Origin: CAWIHK01 sp963835935
GTDB lineage: Bacteria > Bacteroidota > Ignavibacteria > UBA10030 > CAVZMI01
Assembly: GCA_963835935.1 (NCBI GenBank)
Contig: CAWIHK010000005.1
Location: forward strand, 558,001 to 622,000
Length of the DNA: 64,000 nt
Reading direction: 5' to 3'
Each line of letters begins with the position of its first letter. Position 1 is the stretch's first letter. Made by a program: the position numbers and the translations under genes. The notes under the pieces are model-generated. The model was not told where the DNA came from. It ran no database searches and saw only the letters and a list, made by a program, of their open reading frames with translations. Shown here piece after piece: positions 8,513-17,540 of this stretch.

Positions 8513-10699
8513 ATGACCGCCGAAATATTTTTCCATTCTGCCTGGCATCCGGCTATTATCATTTTCATCATTATACTCGCCGGAGCGGCGTCGATATATT
8601 CATATAGAACTACAGTACCTCCTGTTTCACGCAATAAGCGTATCATGCTCACGATTATTCGAGCTGCCGGACTTGCATTGCTTGGAGCTGCGCTTGCAGA
8701 ACCTGCGTTAACGCTCCTTTCTTCCACCGAGCAGCGGCCGTTGGTGGCAGTGCTGATTGATGATACACAAAGCATGAATATCGCTGATGTATCAGGGCCG
8801 CGCTCTTCGATTATCCGATCCCTCCTTTCAAATTCTTCTCTTCTCTCCGGCAAAGACATTGAAACCGCTTATTTTCGTTTTACGGATAAATTAATTCGAT
8901 CCAACAAATATCAACCACTTACTTTTTTAGGGAATGAAACCGACATCGCCGGTTCAATCCAATCTTTAAAAAAAGAATTACAGGAAAAGAATTTGCAGGC
9001 AGTAGTATTGATTTCAGACGGCAACAGTACTATCGGACAAAACCCGCTTTATATCGCTGAAGAGATGAATCTGCCATTTTATACAATTGGCGTCGGTGAT
9101 TCAACTGAACAAAAAGATATTCTCATCAGCGATGTCGTTGCAAATTCAATCGCGTATACTGATAATGCGTTTCCAGTCGATGTTACATTAAAAAGCATCA
9201 ACATGAATTCAGTCGCCACCAATATCAGCATCAGTGACGGAACCACAATAATTGAGAAAAAAAACCTGTCGCTTTCTTCGGGCACATCAAACACCAATAT
9301 TCAATTTTCCGTCGTGCCGAAGGAAGAAGGAATTCACAAATATACAGTGCGGGTTTCACCGGTTGCGGGTGAATATACCACTAAAAATAATTACCGTTCT
9401 TTTTTTGTGAAAGTGTTGAAATCGAAAATGCATGTGCTCATCATTGCCGGCGCGCCAAATCCTGATGTTGCGTTCGTCAAACGTGTGCTTGCACTCGATA
9501 AAAATATGAGTGTTGAATCGTACGTTCAAAAAAATGAAACAGAATTTTATGAAGGAGATATCACCCGCCGTCAATTGGATTCGGCTGAATGTATTCTCTT
9601 CATTGGATTCCCGACAACACAAACATCAACTACAACACTAAGCATGATTCGTTCGTCCATTGAACGAAATGGACAACCTCTTTTATTCATTCCATCGCGG
9701 ACTATTGATAAAGAAAAACTTTCTATTCTTGAGCCTTTTCTTCCCTTTACGATACTTTCAACAAGCTCGGATGAAAGAGAAATAGGTTTGCACATTACAG
9801 ACCGGTACGCCGAAAATGCCATTTTCCGTTTTGCGTCATCGGATCCAAAAGCTTCCGGCTCGCTCATAGAACGACAACAACGTTGGAGTACGCTTCCTCC
9901 GATCTATGCAACAGAATCTCATTACAAACCGAAACCGGAAAGTGAAGTCCTTGCAACCTCTTCAATGCAAGGTGTTCCCATGAACGAACCGTTGTTGATA
10001 ACAAAAAATCTACAGCACCAAAAGTCGCTGGCCATCCTAGCTTATGGTTTATGGAGATGGGAACTAATGCTGCGGCCCCAAACAGACGACCAGGCGATGC
10101 TCTCGGCATTTCTCGGAAATTCCGTCCGTTGGCTTACAACCCGTGAAGATACTCGAAGAGTTGTGATAACCCCGAATAAACCAATCGTTCCAATGGGAGA
10201 ACCTGTTCTATTCACTGCTCAGGTTTATGACGAAAATTATCACCCAATTGAAAATGCAGATGTTCAGGTAACGGTTAACAGTCAGGGAATCTCAGCGTCG
10301 CCTGTTTTTCATTCACTCGGTGCGGGTCGTTATGAAGCCGCCTGCGATGGATTGATGGAAGGCGATTATTCATACGAAGGCTCGGCTCAATTTGGAAATC
10401 AGGTGCTTGGAAAGGATCGGGGAAAATTTTCGGTTGGTGAGATCAATTCTGAATTTATTACCACTTCGATGAACGCTCCTTTACTGCGCCAAATTGCAGA
10501 TTGCACAAAAGGTGCCTTTTTTCCCCTGATCGATTCATCATCGGCTTCGTCCTTGCATATCGTGTTGCCGGATCTAAATAAAGAAGTAAAGCACCATGCG
10601 GCCGAATTCACACTCTGGAATTCATTTCTATATTTGCTTCTTATGTTGTTTTGTTTTAGTATTGAATGGTTTCTTCGAAAATTTTACGGGATGATTTGA
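8513..10699 (+). CDS. Membrane VWA-domain protein (BatA/amidotransferase-like architecture)
   Basis: This 728-residue protein has two N-terminal membrane segments (about residues 13-31 and 44-63) and one near the C-terminus (about 700-720, FLYLLLMLFCFSIEWFL). Between them lies a von Willebrand A domain from about residue 77: VAVLIDDTQSM is a MIDAS-like metal site and AVVLISDGNSTIG a second typical strand. It is followed by Ig-like beta regions and a class I amidotransferase-like fold around residues 300-400 (HVLIIAGAPNPDVAFVKRVL). Such proteins are common in Bacteroidota-type genomes, often near MoxR ATPase genes, which are not seen here. The start lies four bases beyond the target duplication of the mobile element, and no ribosome site is visible, so the insertion may have removed its natural promoter. 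Role unknown, probably in the envelope. Confidence 0.7.
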   Translation: MTAEIFFHSAWHPAIIIFIIILAGAASIYSYRTTVPPVSRNKRIMLTIIRAAGLALLGAALAEPALTLLSSTEQRPLVAVLIDDTQSMNIADVSGPRSSIIRSLLSNSSLLSGKDIETAYFRFTDKLIRSNKYQPLTFLGNETDIAGSIQSLKKELQEKNLQAVVLISDGNSTIGQNPLYIAEEMNLPFYTIGVGDSTEQKDILISDVVANSIAYTDNAFPVDVTLKSINMNSVATNISISDGTTIIEKKNLSLSSGTSNTNIQFSVVPKEEGIHKYTVRVSPVAGEYTTKNNYRSFFVKVLKSKMHVLIIAGAPNPDVAFVKRVLALDKNMSVESYVQKNETEFYEGDITRRQLDSAECILFIGFPTTQTSTTTLSMIRSSIERNGQPLLFIPSRTIDKEKLSILEPFLPFTILSTSSDEREIGLHITDRYAENAIFRFASSDPKASGSLIERQQRWSTLPPIYATESHYKPKPESEVLATSSMQGVPMNEPLLITKNLQHQKSLAILAYGLWRWELMLRPQTDDQAMLSAFLGNSVRWLTTREDTRRVVITPNKPIVPMGEPVLFTAQVYDENYHPIENADVQVTVNSQGISASPVFHSLGAGRYEAACDGLMEGDYSYEGSAQFGNQVLGKDRGKFSVGEINSEFITTSMNAPLLRQIADCTKGAFFPLIDSSSASSLHIVLPDLNKEVKHHAAEFTLWNSFLYLLLMLFCFSIEWFLRKFYGMI

Positions 10700-10751
10700 T
10701 ATCCTGTATTGAATCGTAGCCGGAAATTCTGCAAAGTAGAAAGGGTTGACC

Positions 10752-12455
10752 ATGTACGGCGATGAACCACTCTATGACGTTCCAAAAATTTCTTCGATCC
10801 AGGATATGCTGTTGCGCTCGGCAAAAACTTATGCATATACGCTTGCTATGCGTGATTTACAGAATACTCCAATCCCTCAGCTAACATACAATGAATTGTT
10901 GCATGCAGTTTTAAAATTCGGCGCCGGCCTCCGATCATTGAAATTAAAAGAAAGATCCCACATTGCTGTTCTTGGCGATAATCGAATCCAGTGGGCCATC
11001 ACCTACCTCACCTCAATGTGTTTTAACTACGTGATAATTCCCGTTGACAAAAACTTAGGCATTAATGAAATACTAAATATACTGCATGAGTCGGATTCAA
11101 TTGCAGTTGTGTTTTCAGAATCGTTTGAACCGCTTTTTCTTGAACGGCGCCGTTCCATGAAAAAACTGAAATATTACATCAGCATGGACCGTAAGGAGCA
11201 TTCGAAAGAAGTATTTTCAATGACCTTGCTGATGGAAAAGAACAAGGAATGGCCAGTAGAAAAATTTCCTGAAATAAATCCGGAAGAAATGGCGTTGATT
11301 CTATTTACATCAGGAACCCTCGGACGGGCGAAAGCAGTGATGTTGTCGCAACGAAATATCGCTTCGAACCTGGTTGGAATGACAAGCCTGATAAATATTA
11401 CTCCGAAGGATCGATTTCTTTCGGTACTTCCTATTCATCACACGTATGAATGCACATGCGGTATTTTGTGCCCTCTTTTTTCCGGTTCATCGATATTTTT
11501 TGCCCGCGGGTTGAAAACAGTTGTGGAAGACCTGCTATCATCCCGTGCAACGATACTGCTTGGAGTTCCACTGTTGTACGACAAAATGTTCAAACGAATT
11601 TATAAAAGCATTCACGAAAATCGCATTCAGTCTTTTCTCGTCCCCTCGTTAATGAAAGCCGGGAAATTGTTCGAATTTTTCGGATGGAAAAGTTTTTGAA
11701 GAACAATTTTTAAGGAACTGCATAATCGTTTCGGAGGATCGATTCGTATTTTTATTGCCGGAGGAGCGGCGCCAGATCCTTTAGTTGCAAAGGGATTGCG
11801 AGAATTCGGATTTACATTTATTCAAGGATATGGACTGACTGAAACTTCACCGATCCTTGCATTAAATCGCCTGACAAAATTTAAAGACGATGCGGCTGGT
11901 CTACCTTTACCGAATGTACAGATTCGAATTAGTAATACGGATACAGATGGAATCGGCGAGATATGTGCAAAGGGTCCGAATATTATGCTTGGTTATTATA
12001 ATAGTAAAGAGGCAACTCAAGCCGCCTTCGATGACGGATGGTATAAAACCGGCGATCTTGGTTTTATCGATAGCGATGGTTTTTTACATATCAGCGGTCG
12101 AAAAAAGAATGTCATAATTTCAAAAAGCGGAAAAAACGTTTTTCCGGAAGAACTGGAAGACTTGCTGAATCGCAGTCCTTTCATTCTTGAATCTCTCGTT
12201 TATGGTGAAAAAGACGATAAGCATTCTGAAATCATTGTAGCTAAAGTCGTTGTCGACGGAGAAGCGTTCATTGAACTTTCCGAGACTCGCGGTATCCCAA
12301 TAACTCCCGAATTACTTAAAGAAGTGATTGCAAAAGAAATTGCAAAGATAAATAATGATATACCGATTTATAAACAGATCAGGAAATATAAAATTCAGGA
12401 TGAGGAATTTAAAAAAACGACAACACAAAAAATAAAACGATACGCGAACACTTAA
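10752..12455 (+). pseudogene. Long-chain acyl-CoA synthetase (AMP-forming), interrupted by in-frame TGA
   Basis: ATG 10752 follows AAAGGG. The coding frame encodes an ANL-superfamily acyl-CoA ligase: the ATP/P-loop motif LILFTSGTLGRAKAVMLS, the A5 motif QGYGLTETSP, DGWYKTGDLG, and the C-terminal SGKNVFPEELEDLL. At 11697-11699 a TGA (codon 316) interrupts it; the same frame then continues with RTIFKELHNRFGGSIRIFIA and the rest of the enzyme to TAA 12453-12455, 567 codons in all. The sequence around TGA is exactly where homologues continue, so this is a point mutation (TGG or CGA to TGA), a recoding event or a sequence error rather than two genes. Other genes in the window end with TGA, so the codon is used as stop. 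If intact, the enzyme would activate fatty acids with CoA at the membrane. Confidence 0.8.
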
Positions 12456-12636
12456 ACAATTATAAAATACGTTTCTTCTTCACGTATAAATTTGGTTCCG
12501 CTTTGCCTTTCGACAGAGACAACATAAAGAATATTTAATAATATATTTCTTGTTTTTATCTTCTGCCAGATGTATTATTTAATATGTGATTTCACTTAAA
12601 AAATAACGTCGTAAAAAAGTATATAGAAAGAAAAAC

Positions 12637-13560
12637 ATGGATCGTTTGTCTATTAGAACTCCACTTGTTGAGTCGCATCCGATAAGTAAAAATAGCGGAA
12701 GAAAAGTATTTCTTAAGCTAGAAAATGTTCAGCCTGGAGGATCATTCAAAATTCGAGGTATCGGTCATTTATGTATTCAAGCCAAAAAGGATGGCATAGA
12801 GCACTTTGTATCATCTTCCGGTGGTAATGCGGGATTTGCCGCTGCATTCGCAGGCCGAATTCTCGATATTAAAACAACAGTGTATGTACCGACAACGACT
12901 GGCGATGAAACGATTTTAAAAATTAGAAATCAAGGCGCCAATGTAATCGTTCAAGGAAATGTTTGGGATGAAACTCACGAACATGCAGTACAATTCTGCA
13001 ATTCCATAAATGGTCTCTACATTTCACCGTTCGATCATCCTTTAATCTGGGAAGGACATTCAGTCATTATCGACGAGATTGTTGAAGAAATTCCGGAACC
13101 CGATGCGATTATACTCTCGGTCGGTGGCGGCGGACTTTTATGCGGCATAGCAGAAGGATTGCACCGGAATCATTGGAACGATATCCCGATCATTGCCGTT
13201 GAGACTGAAGGGACAGCATCGCTTGCAGCATCAGTTAAAGCAGGAAAATTAATTACGCTAGACAAAATTTCCGGTGTGGCAAAAAGTCTTGGAGCTAAAA
13301 CAGTTGCAAAAAAAGCATTTGAATGGACTATGAATCATAATGTTCATTCGTGCGTCGTATCCGACATCGATGCAATTACTTCTTGTATGCAGTTCGCCGC
13401 CGATCATCGTTATCTAGTAGAACCGGCATGTGGTGCTTCTCTTTCGATTGCTTATAATAACAATCCAATCTTAGAAAAAATGAAGTCAGTGGTTATTATT
13501 GTATGTGGTGGAATTGGAGTCGACATACATCAGCTTCTGGAGTGGTCGCATTTATCATAA
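12637..13560 (+). CDS. PLP-dependent L-serine/threonine dehydratase family protein
   Basis: The 307-residue protein is a fold-type II PLP enzyme. The lysine in GGSFKIRG (about residue 40) is the Schiff-base residue, SSGGNAG (about 68-74) binds the substrate/phosphate region, and GGGGLLCG (about 166-173) is the phosphate cup. The overall length and the C-terminal CGGIGVD match the serine dehydratase/serine racemase branch (CHA1/SDS-like), which deaminates L-serine or L-threonine to pyruvate or 2-oxobutyrate plus ammonia. No C-terminal ACT regulatory domain is present, unlike biosynthetic IlvA. It stands in a possible pair with the DinB-like gene 27 bases on. The start ATG lies in AT-rich DNA and no strong ribosome site is visible. 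Substrate preference (Ser versus Thr) cannot be fixed from sequence. Confidence 0.82.
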   Translation: MDRLSIRTPLVESHPISKNSGRKVFLKLENVQPGGSFKIRGIGHLCIQAKKDGIEHFVSSSGGNAGFAAAFAGRILDIKTTVYVPTTTGDETILKIRNQGANVIVQGNVWDETHEHAVQFCNSINGLYISPFDHPLIWEGHSVIIDEIVEEIPEPDAIILSVGGGGLLCGIAEGLHRNHWNDIPIIAVETEGTASLAASVKAGKLITLDKISGVAKSLGAKTVAKKAFEWTMNHNVHSCVVSDIDAITSCMQFAADHRYLVEPACGASLSIAYNNNPILEKMKSVVIIVCGGIGVDIHQLLEWSHLS

Positions 13561-13587
13561 TACCAATTTTTATCAGGAGAAATTTTT

Positions 13588-14049
13588 ATGAATATAGATT
13601 CGTTTCGAGAACTGGTTACCGTTTTTTACAGTGAACTACAATCGATCCCCGAAGAAATTACATCGGTTAAACTTACACCGGAGAAATGGTCGTTGAAAGA
13701 AATTGTCGGCCATTTGGTTGATTCAGCTTCTAATAATCATCATCGTTTTATTCGATTACAAGAGGTTGAACAATTAACCTTTCCTGGTTACAATCAACAA
13801 CAATGGAATTCTTTACAACATTATAATGATTTCGGATGGTACGATTTACTGCAGCTCTGGACAGGTTATAACAAACTGCTGCTTCATATTATTTCACACA
13901 TTGATAAAAATTTTTTAAATAATGTATGGTTAATCGAAGACAAACAACTGTCCCTGGAATGGATTATCAATGATTATTACCGACATGTAAAGCATCATTT
14001 CGATCAATTTAAACAACGAAGCGAAGAAATTTTAAATCTTCGCGTGTAG
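13588..14049 (+). CDS. DinB/YfiT-like four-helix metalloprotein
   Basis: The 153-residue protein starts at an ATG with CAGGAG ten bases upstream. It has the pattern of the DinB-like superfamily: KWSLKEIVGHLVDSASNNHH (first metal-ligand His in GHLVDSA) and a last helix YYRHVKHHFDQF with two further His residues. Family members are often thiol-dependent transferases or of unknown function; some are damage-inducible. No DNA-repair link is visible here. The gene follows the dehydratase with a short gap and may be co-transcribed. Convergent genes follow downstream. Confidence 0.75.
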   Translation: MNIDSFRELVTVFYSELQSIPEEITSVKLTPEKWSLKEIVGHLVDSASNNHHRFIRLQEVEQLTFPGYNQQQWNSLQHYNDFGWYDLLQLWTGYNKLLLHIISHIDKNFLNNVWLIEDKQLSLEWIINDYYRHVKHHFDQFKQRSEEILNLRV

Positions 14050-14117
14050 GATGACAGCGAATCACATCGATCATCCGCCATCATCGGTATAACGTTGTTT
14101 ATTGTCGCTCGAAAATT

Positions 14118-14144
14118 TGTCGTGCTTGAATTCTTCAAGCGACA
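14118..14144. terminator. Hairpin between convergent genes
   Basis: TGTC then, after a two-base bulge, GCTTGAA (14124-14130) pairs with TTCAAGC plus GACA (14134-14144) around a 3-base loop. It sits between the ends of the plus-strand DinB-like gene and the minus-strand barrel gene. No T-run follows on either strand, so termination is uncertain. Confidence 0.35.
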
Positions 14145-14162
14145 TGTAAAGGAAACCGGTTA

Positions 14163-15158
14163 TTAAAATTCAATACCAGCGGTAACAAGAATAATATCTA
14201 TCGTCTGTTTTCCATTTACCGATGATGATGCTCCACCCGCGCTAAATCTTCTTTCGAATTCTAAATCACTGGCATGCATGTACCGAGCAAAGATTTTAAA
14301 TGAGCCAAACCCGACGCCAGCACCGGCTGAAAAACCTAATCCAGTAACGGGGTCGGATGTCATGTCTACATTTCCTTCACTATATTTTAGTGTATAATCA
14401 GGTGCCTTTGCGAAACAAGCCCCTAACTGAACTTGTGCATAAATTGGTGTTACAGGAATACTGGCTCGTAGCCCTGTCATCAACCACCATGTTAACCACG
14501 GAGTATAATCAACACCGTTATATGTATAGCTATCTTCTGATGCAACTATTTCGGCAATTTCTTTCATGATTTTCGGATCAACATCATTATAAATTACTGA
14601 AAGACTCGTCACCCATCCTAAACTAGATGCCAATGGAACATTGCACTCTATTCCACCGCCAAAACCGAGCAATGCAGATCCGGGCTCACTGTTATTCGGA
14701 TCACTAGACCCAAAATCTGACCCCGGTAAAGCCAGTCCGCCAAAAATTCCAATCCGTGTTCCTGTTTCGCTTTCCGACGAAAGTATTTCAGCTTCCACCT
14801 CAAAATAATAATCGTCTCCCTCAAGTCCTTGTGGAAAATCCCTCAAAAAATCCCAAATGATCTGTCTACCTTTTCCGCTGAATTTTCCCTGCCCAAAATC
14901 ACCGCTTATCGATCTCGGAGTGTATTCAAATGATGACATTTGTCTTCTCTTAAGCGTTATTGTCACTTTATATTCTGTATCGGGTGTTCCCAGCAAATCG
15001 TACGTTATCACTATCTGTTTTTCCGTCATTTCGTATTTCACATTACGAACATCAACCCAACCTCCCGCCTTTGCTTCCGATAAGGACATCCATTCAATGA
15101 TCAAAATGAAGAAGATTAGACAATATACAGGTTTGCTCATTTGCATTATTGTTCCCAT
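14163..15158 (-). CDS. Outer-membrane beta-barrel protein with N-terminal beta-sandwich domain
   Basis: On the minus strand ATG 15158 is preferred, because GAGGGATTAAGT lies just before it and MGTIMQMSKPVYCLIFFILI gives a signal sequence; this yields 331 residues. Residues about 30-130 form a beta-sandwich (VDVRNVKYEMTEKQIVITYD, then GKGRQIIWDFLRDFPQGL). I recognise this only as a conserved module of FCB-group secreted proteins. From about residue 135 a porin-like barrel follows (IGIFGGLALPGSDFGSSD...), ending in VTAGIEF, whose terminal Phe is the usual outer-membrane signal. The barrel is clearly paralogous to the protein at 16853-17476 (shared GFSAGAGVGFGSFKIFARYM-like stretch). Ligand or role unknown. 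Confidence 0.7.
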   Translation of the reverse strand: MGTIMQMSKPVYCLIFFILIIEWMSLSEAKAGGWVDVRNVKYEMTEKQIVITYDLLGTPDTEYKVTITLKRRQMSSFEYTPRSISGDFGQGKFSGKGRQIIWDFLRDFPQGLEGDDYYFEVEAEILSSESETGTRIGIFGGLALPGSDFGSSDPNNSEPGSALLGFGGGIECNVPLASSLGWVTSLSVIYNDVDPKIMKEIAEIVASEDSYTYNGVDYTPWLTWWLMTGLRASIPVTPIYAQVQLGACFAKAPDYTLKYSEGNVDMTSDPVTGLGFSAGAGVGFGSFKIFARYMHASDLEFERRFSAGGASSSVNGKQTIDIILVTAGIEF

Positions 15159-15404
15159 ACTTAATCCCTCACTATTTAATAAAATTTTTACTACGGATGT
15201 TTTTTCCACTACATCCACATAGTATAATAAGTGTCAATCTAGTAGTGTTTTAGTTTGAAAAGAAGACTATCATACATTATCAAATTAATAGGAAAAATGG
15301 ATAACTGTTTGCTTAATGTCAAGAGAAAAAAAATTCTTTTGAACAAATAACCTCTCTGGCAACTCTTCTTCCAGAATACTATACATCTCGTTCCTTTTGT
15401 CTTT

Positions 15405-16739
15405 TTAATGTAACTCTTTGTCTCTAATCAATCTTAAAGTATATTCTAACAAATAATCTTCGTTACTAAGCAAATCATCTAAGGAAGGTTTTACACTGTA
15501 ATCAGGCATTACTCCTGTTTTGTCATTATTATTATTGCATGGCATATAAATTCTTGAAAGGCTTGTAAAACATGCTAATTTCGTGTTTGTTAAAATAAAT
15601 CTATTTAAGTCTCCATTGCTCAATAATGGTTGTCCGGTTTCTTCACCTACGATAAATGCGCTATGATAGCATTTAGCAGAAGCAGGAAAACATGTCCCGG
15701 TAGAATACGACAATGGTCCTACCAAAATGTATGTTGTACCTACAAACCGATTGTTGCGAATTGCGTTATGGACTGAAAAATCTTGAATAAAATATCTGTC
15801 TTTTAAATATCCTTCATTTTTTTTACTATCGATAAAATCTTTTGTTAACAGACTTACTTTAGTCATCTTTTTCTCGAACATGCAGAATGGCTTATCTGTA
15901 AAATAAGTCATCAAAGAATCTGCAAGGTCAGTCATTCCACCGCCAATGCGATTATCTATTATTAGATATTTAATCTTTTTTTCAGAAATTACTCTGAATG
16001 CTGAATCCATGAAAAAGATAAAATCCTTCGGCGGTTTAAAACTTCTTTTAAAGATGTAAGCTATATCATGATCATAAAAGCGCAATTCAAATTTTGGCCT
16101 TGAAGGTTCCTGAAAGCCGTCACTATTTGCTCCTTTCACTTTTAGTTCGATACTATTTATAACGATGTTGAATTCGGAATAAGAGCCATATACTAATTGG
16201 TAAAATATATGGAATTGAATTTCAAGTGACTTTGTTTTATATGATTCCTTTTCACCCGGCATGTATCTGATAAGATTTTTGATAATTGTGTTTGAAGGAA
16301 TGCCATTTATTTTCTCAATGATTGCCCCCTTTAAAATCGATTTATTATCCGAAAGATTTTTTTTTATATATAAATTATTGTTATGGATAACAATCTTAAA
16401 AGGAAAAAATGGATTATCTATTTTGGGATATACTTCTCCAGTATATGTTAGCGTTGTGTGTCCATCTATACATATCATCGGCTGCATGAACCTAAAGAAA
16501 TCAAGAGAAGATAATGAGTCTTTGATATTATTTTTAATACTATCAATCTTGTTTTGCAAATTATTCTCTTTGTAATAGTTTAGAAATGTTGGATGAATAT
16601 TTATCAGGTTAGTAATCAAAGTATCAATATCAACTTTTATTTGAGATGGTCCAAAAAGTTGAGCGGTATTATTTTGGCCCAATATGATAGCAGGAATTAA
16701 CAAAATTAAAAGGATGAAAGACTTTCTTGTTTTTTTCAT
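15405..16739 (-). CDS. S41-family (C-terminal-processing-like) peptidase, secreted
   Basis: A 444-residue protein begins with MKKTRKSFILLILLIPAIIL, a signal peptide. The C-terminal half shows an S41 peptidase fold: YLIIDNRIGGGMTDLADSL and the catalytic-Ser region VGPLSYSTGTCFPASA, followed by FIVGEETGQPL. A PDZ domain is not obvious; the part around KGAIIEKINGIPSN may be a remnant or a short PDZ-like strand. The enzyme would act in the periplasm or at the cell surface; substrates are unknown. Its base composition is noticeably more AT-rich than the gyr genes. It lies between two paralogous barrel proteins on the same strand. Confidence 0.75.
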   Translation of the reverse strand: MKKTRKSFILLILLIPAIILGQNNTAQLFGPSQIKVDIDTLITNLINIHPTFLNYYKENNLQNKIDSIKNNIKDSLSSLDFFRFMQPMICIDGHTTLTYTGEVYPKIDNPFFPFKIVIHNNNLYIKKNLSDNKSILKGAIIEKINGIPSNTIIKNLIRYMPGEKESYKTKSLEIQFHIFYQLVYGSYSEFNIVINSIELKVKGANSDGFQEPSRPKFELRFYDHDIAYIFKRSFKPPKDFIFFMDSAFRVISEKKIKYLIIDNRIGGGMTDLADSLMTYFTDKPFCMFEKKMTKVSLLTKDFIDSKKNEGYLKDRYFIQDFSVHNAIRNNRFVGTTYILVGPLSYSTGTCFPASAKCYHSAFIVGEETGQPLLSNGDLNRFILTNTKLACFTSLSRIYMPCNNNNDKTGVMPDYSVKPSLDDLLSNEDYLLEYTLRLIRDKELH

Positions 16740-16799
16740 TTTTGTAATTAATCCAAGATATTGTGGAGTAAGTTATAATTATGCTGCTTAATATGCAAA

Positions 16800-16832
16800 A
16801 AAAATCCCATCGATATGATCAACGGGATTTTT
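16800..16832 (-). terminator. Rho-independent terminator after the small barrel gene
   Basis: Read on the minus strand, AAAAATCCC pairs with GGGATTTTT across a 15-base loop, and a run of eight T follows. It lies 20 bases beyond the stop of the barrel gene at 16853, so it ends the transcript that may come down from gyrA. Confidence 0.75.
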
Positions 16833-16852
16833 ATGGATAGCAAAATCAGCTA

Positions 16853-17476
16853 TTAAAACTCAATACCTGCAGTAACAAGAACAATATCTATTGAATGTTT
16901 TACTTTATCAGAACCTGATTCTCCGCCTGTTTTCATTTCAAATTCCAAATCGCCGGCATGCATATATCGCGCAAAGATTTTAAATGGGCCAAATCCAACG
17001 CCTGCACCGGCTGAAATACCTAATCCAGCAACTGGGTCAGATGTTACGGCTATGTTTTCATCACTCATCTTATATGTAACATCCGGTGCTTTTGCTATAC
17101 AGGCGCCTATCTGAACCTGTGCATAAACCGGAATTACGGGAATATTCGCTCGCAGCCCGGTCATCGCCCATCCTGTTAACCACGGAGTATAATCCAAACT
17201 GTAATCTTCATTTTTAATATTTTTAATATCAAGATCGTTATAAACAAATGAAAGACTCGTCACCCATCCAAAAATAGGTGGTATTGAAAGGTTGTACTCG
17301 ATCCCACCACCATAGCCAAGCAATGCAGATCCGGCCTTGCTATTGTTAACATCATTAGATCCAAAGTCCGACACGGGCAAAGCCACTCCACCATAAATTC
17401 CAAACTGCGCTTTTACCGGAACAGCAAATATAATAACCATCATCAAAATACTCATGATCTTCAAAGCTTGTTTCAT
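16853..17476 (-). CDS. Outer-membrane beta-barrel protein, paralogue of the 14.2-15.2 kb protein
   Basis: ATG 17476 has GGAGG seven bases upstream on the minus strand, giving 207 residues with a signal peptide (MKQALKIMSILMMVIIFAV, cleaved after PVKA). The rest is a barrel: FGIYGGVALPVSDFGSNDVN at the start, glycine-rich strands such as GLGISAGAGVGFGPFKIFAR, and VTAGIEF at the end, the Phe-terminated outer-membrane signal. It lacks the extra beta-sandwich domain of its paralogue. It lies 64 bases downstream of gyrA and may be partly transcribed with it; a terminator follows. Ligand unknown. Confidence 0.7.
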   Translation of the reverse strand: MKQALKIMSILMMVIIFAVPVKAQFGIYGGVALPVSDFGSNDVNNSKAGSALLGYGGGIEYNLSIPPIFGWVTSLSFVYNDLDIKNIKNEDYSLDYTPWLTGWAMTGLRANIPVIPVYAQVQIGACIAKAPDVTYKMSDENIAVTSDPVAGLGISAGAGVGFGPFKIFARYMHAGDLEFEMKTGGESGSDKVKHSIDIVLVTAGIEF

Positions 17477-17540
17477 ACGACCTCCATTGTTAATTATTTT
17501 TTGGAATTTGTTATTTATCAATTTCTTTTCATCAATTATT

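Noticed and set aside
8503..8859. 118-codon minus-strand frame over the VWA gene start
   Set aside because: Antisense shadow of a convincing coding frame; no family pattern.
11697..11699. TGA as selenocysteine or tryptophan codon
   Set aside because: No SECIS-like stem was recognised after it, and other genes here terminate with TGA, so the code appears standard.
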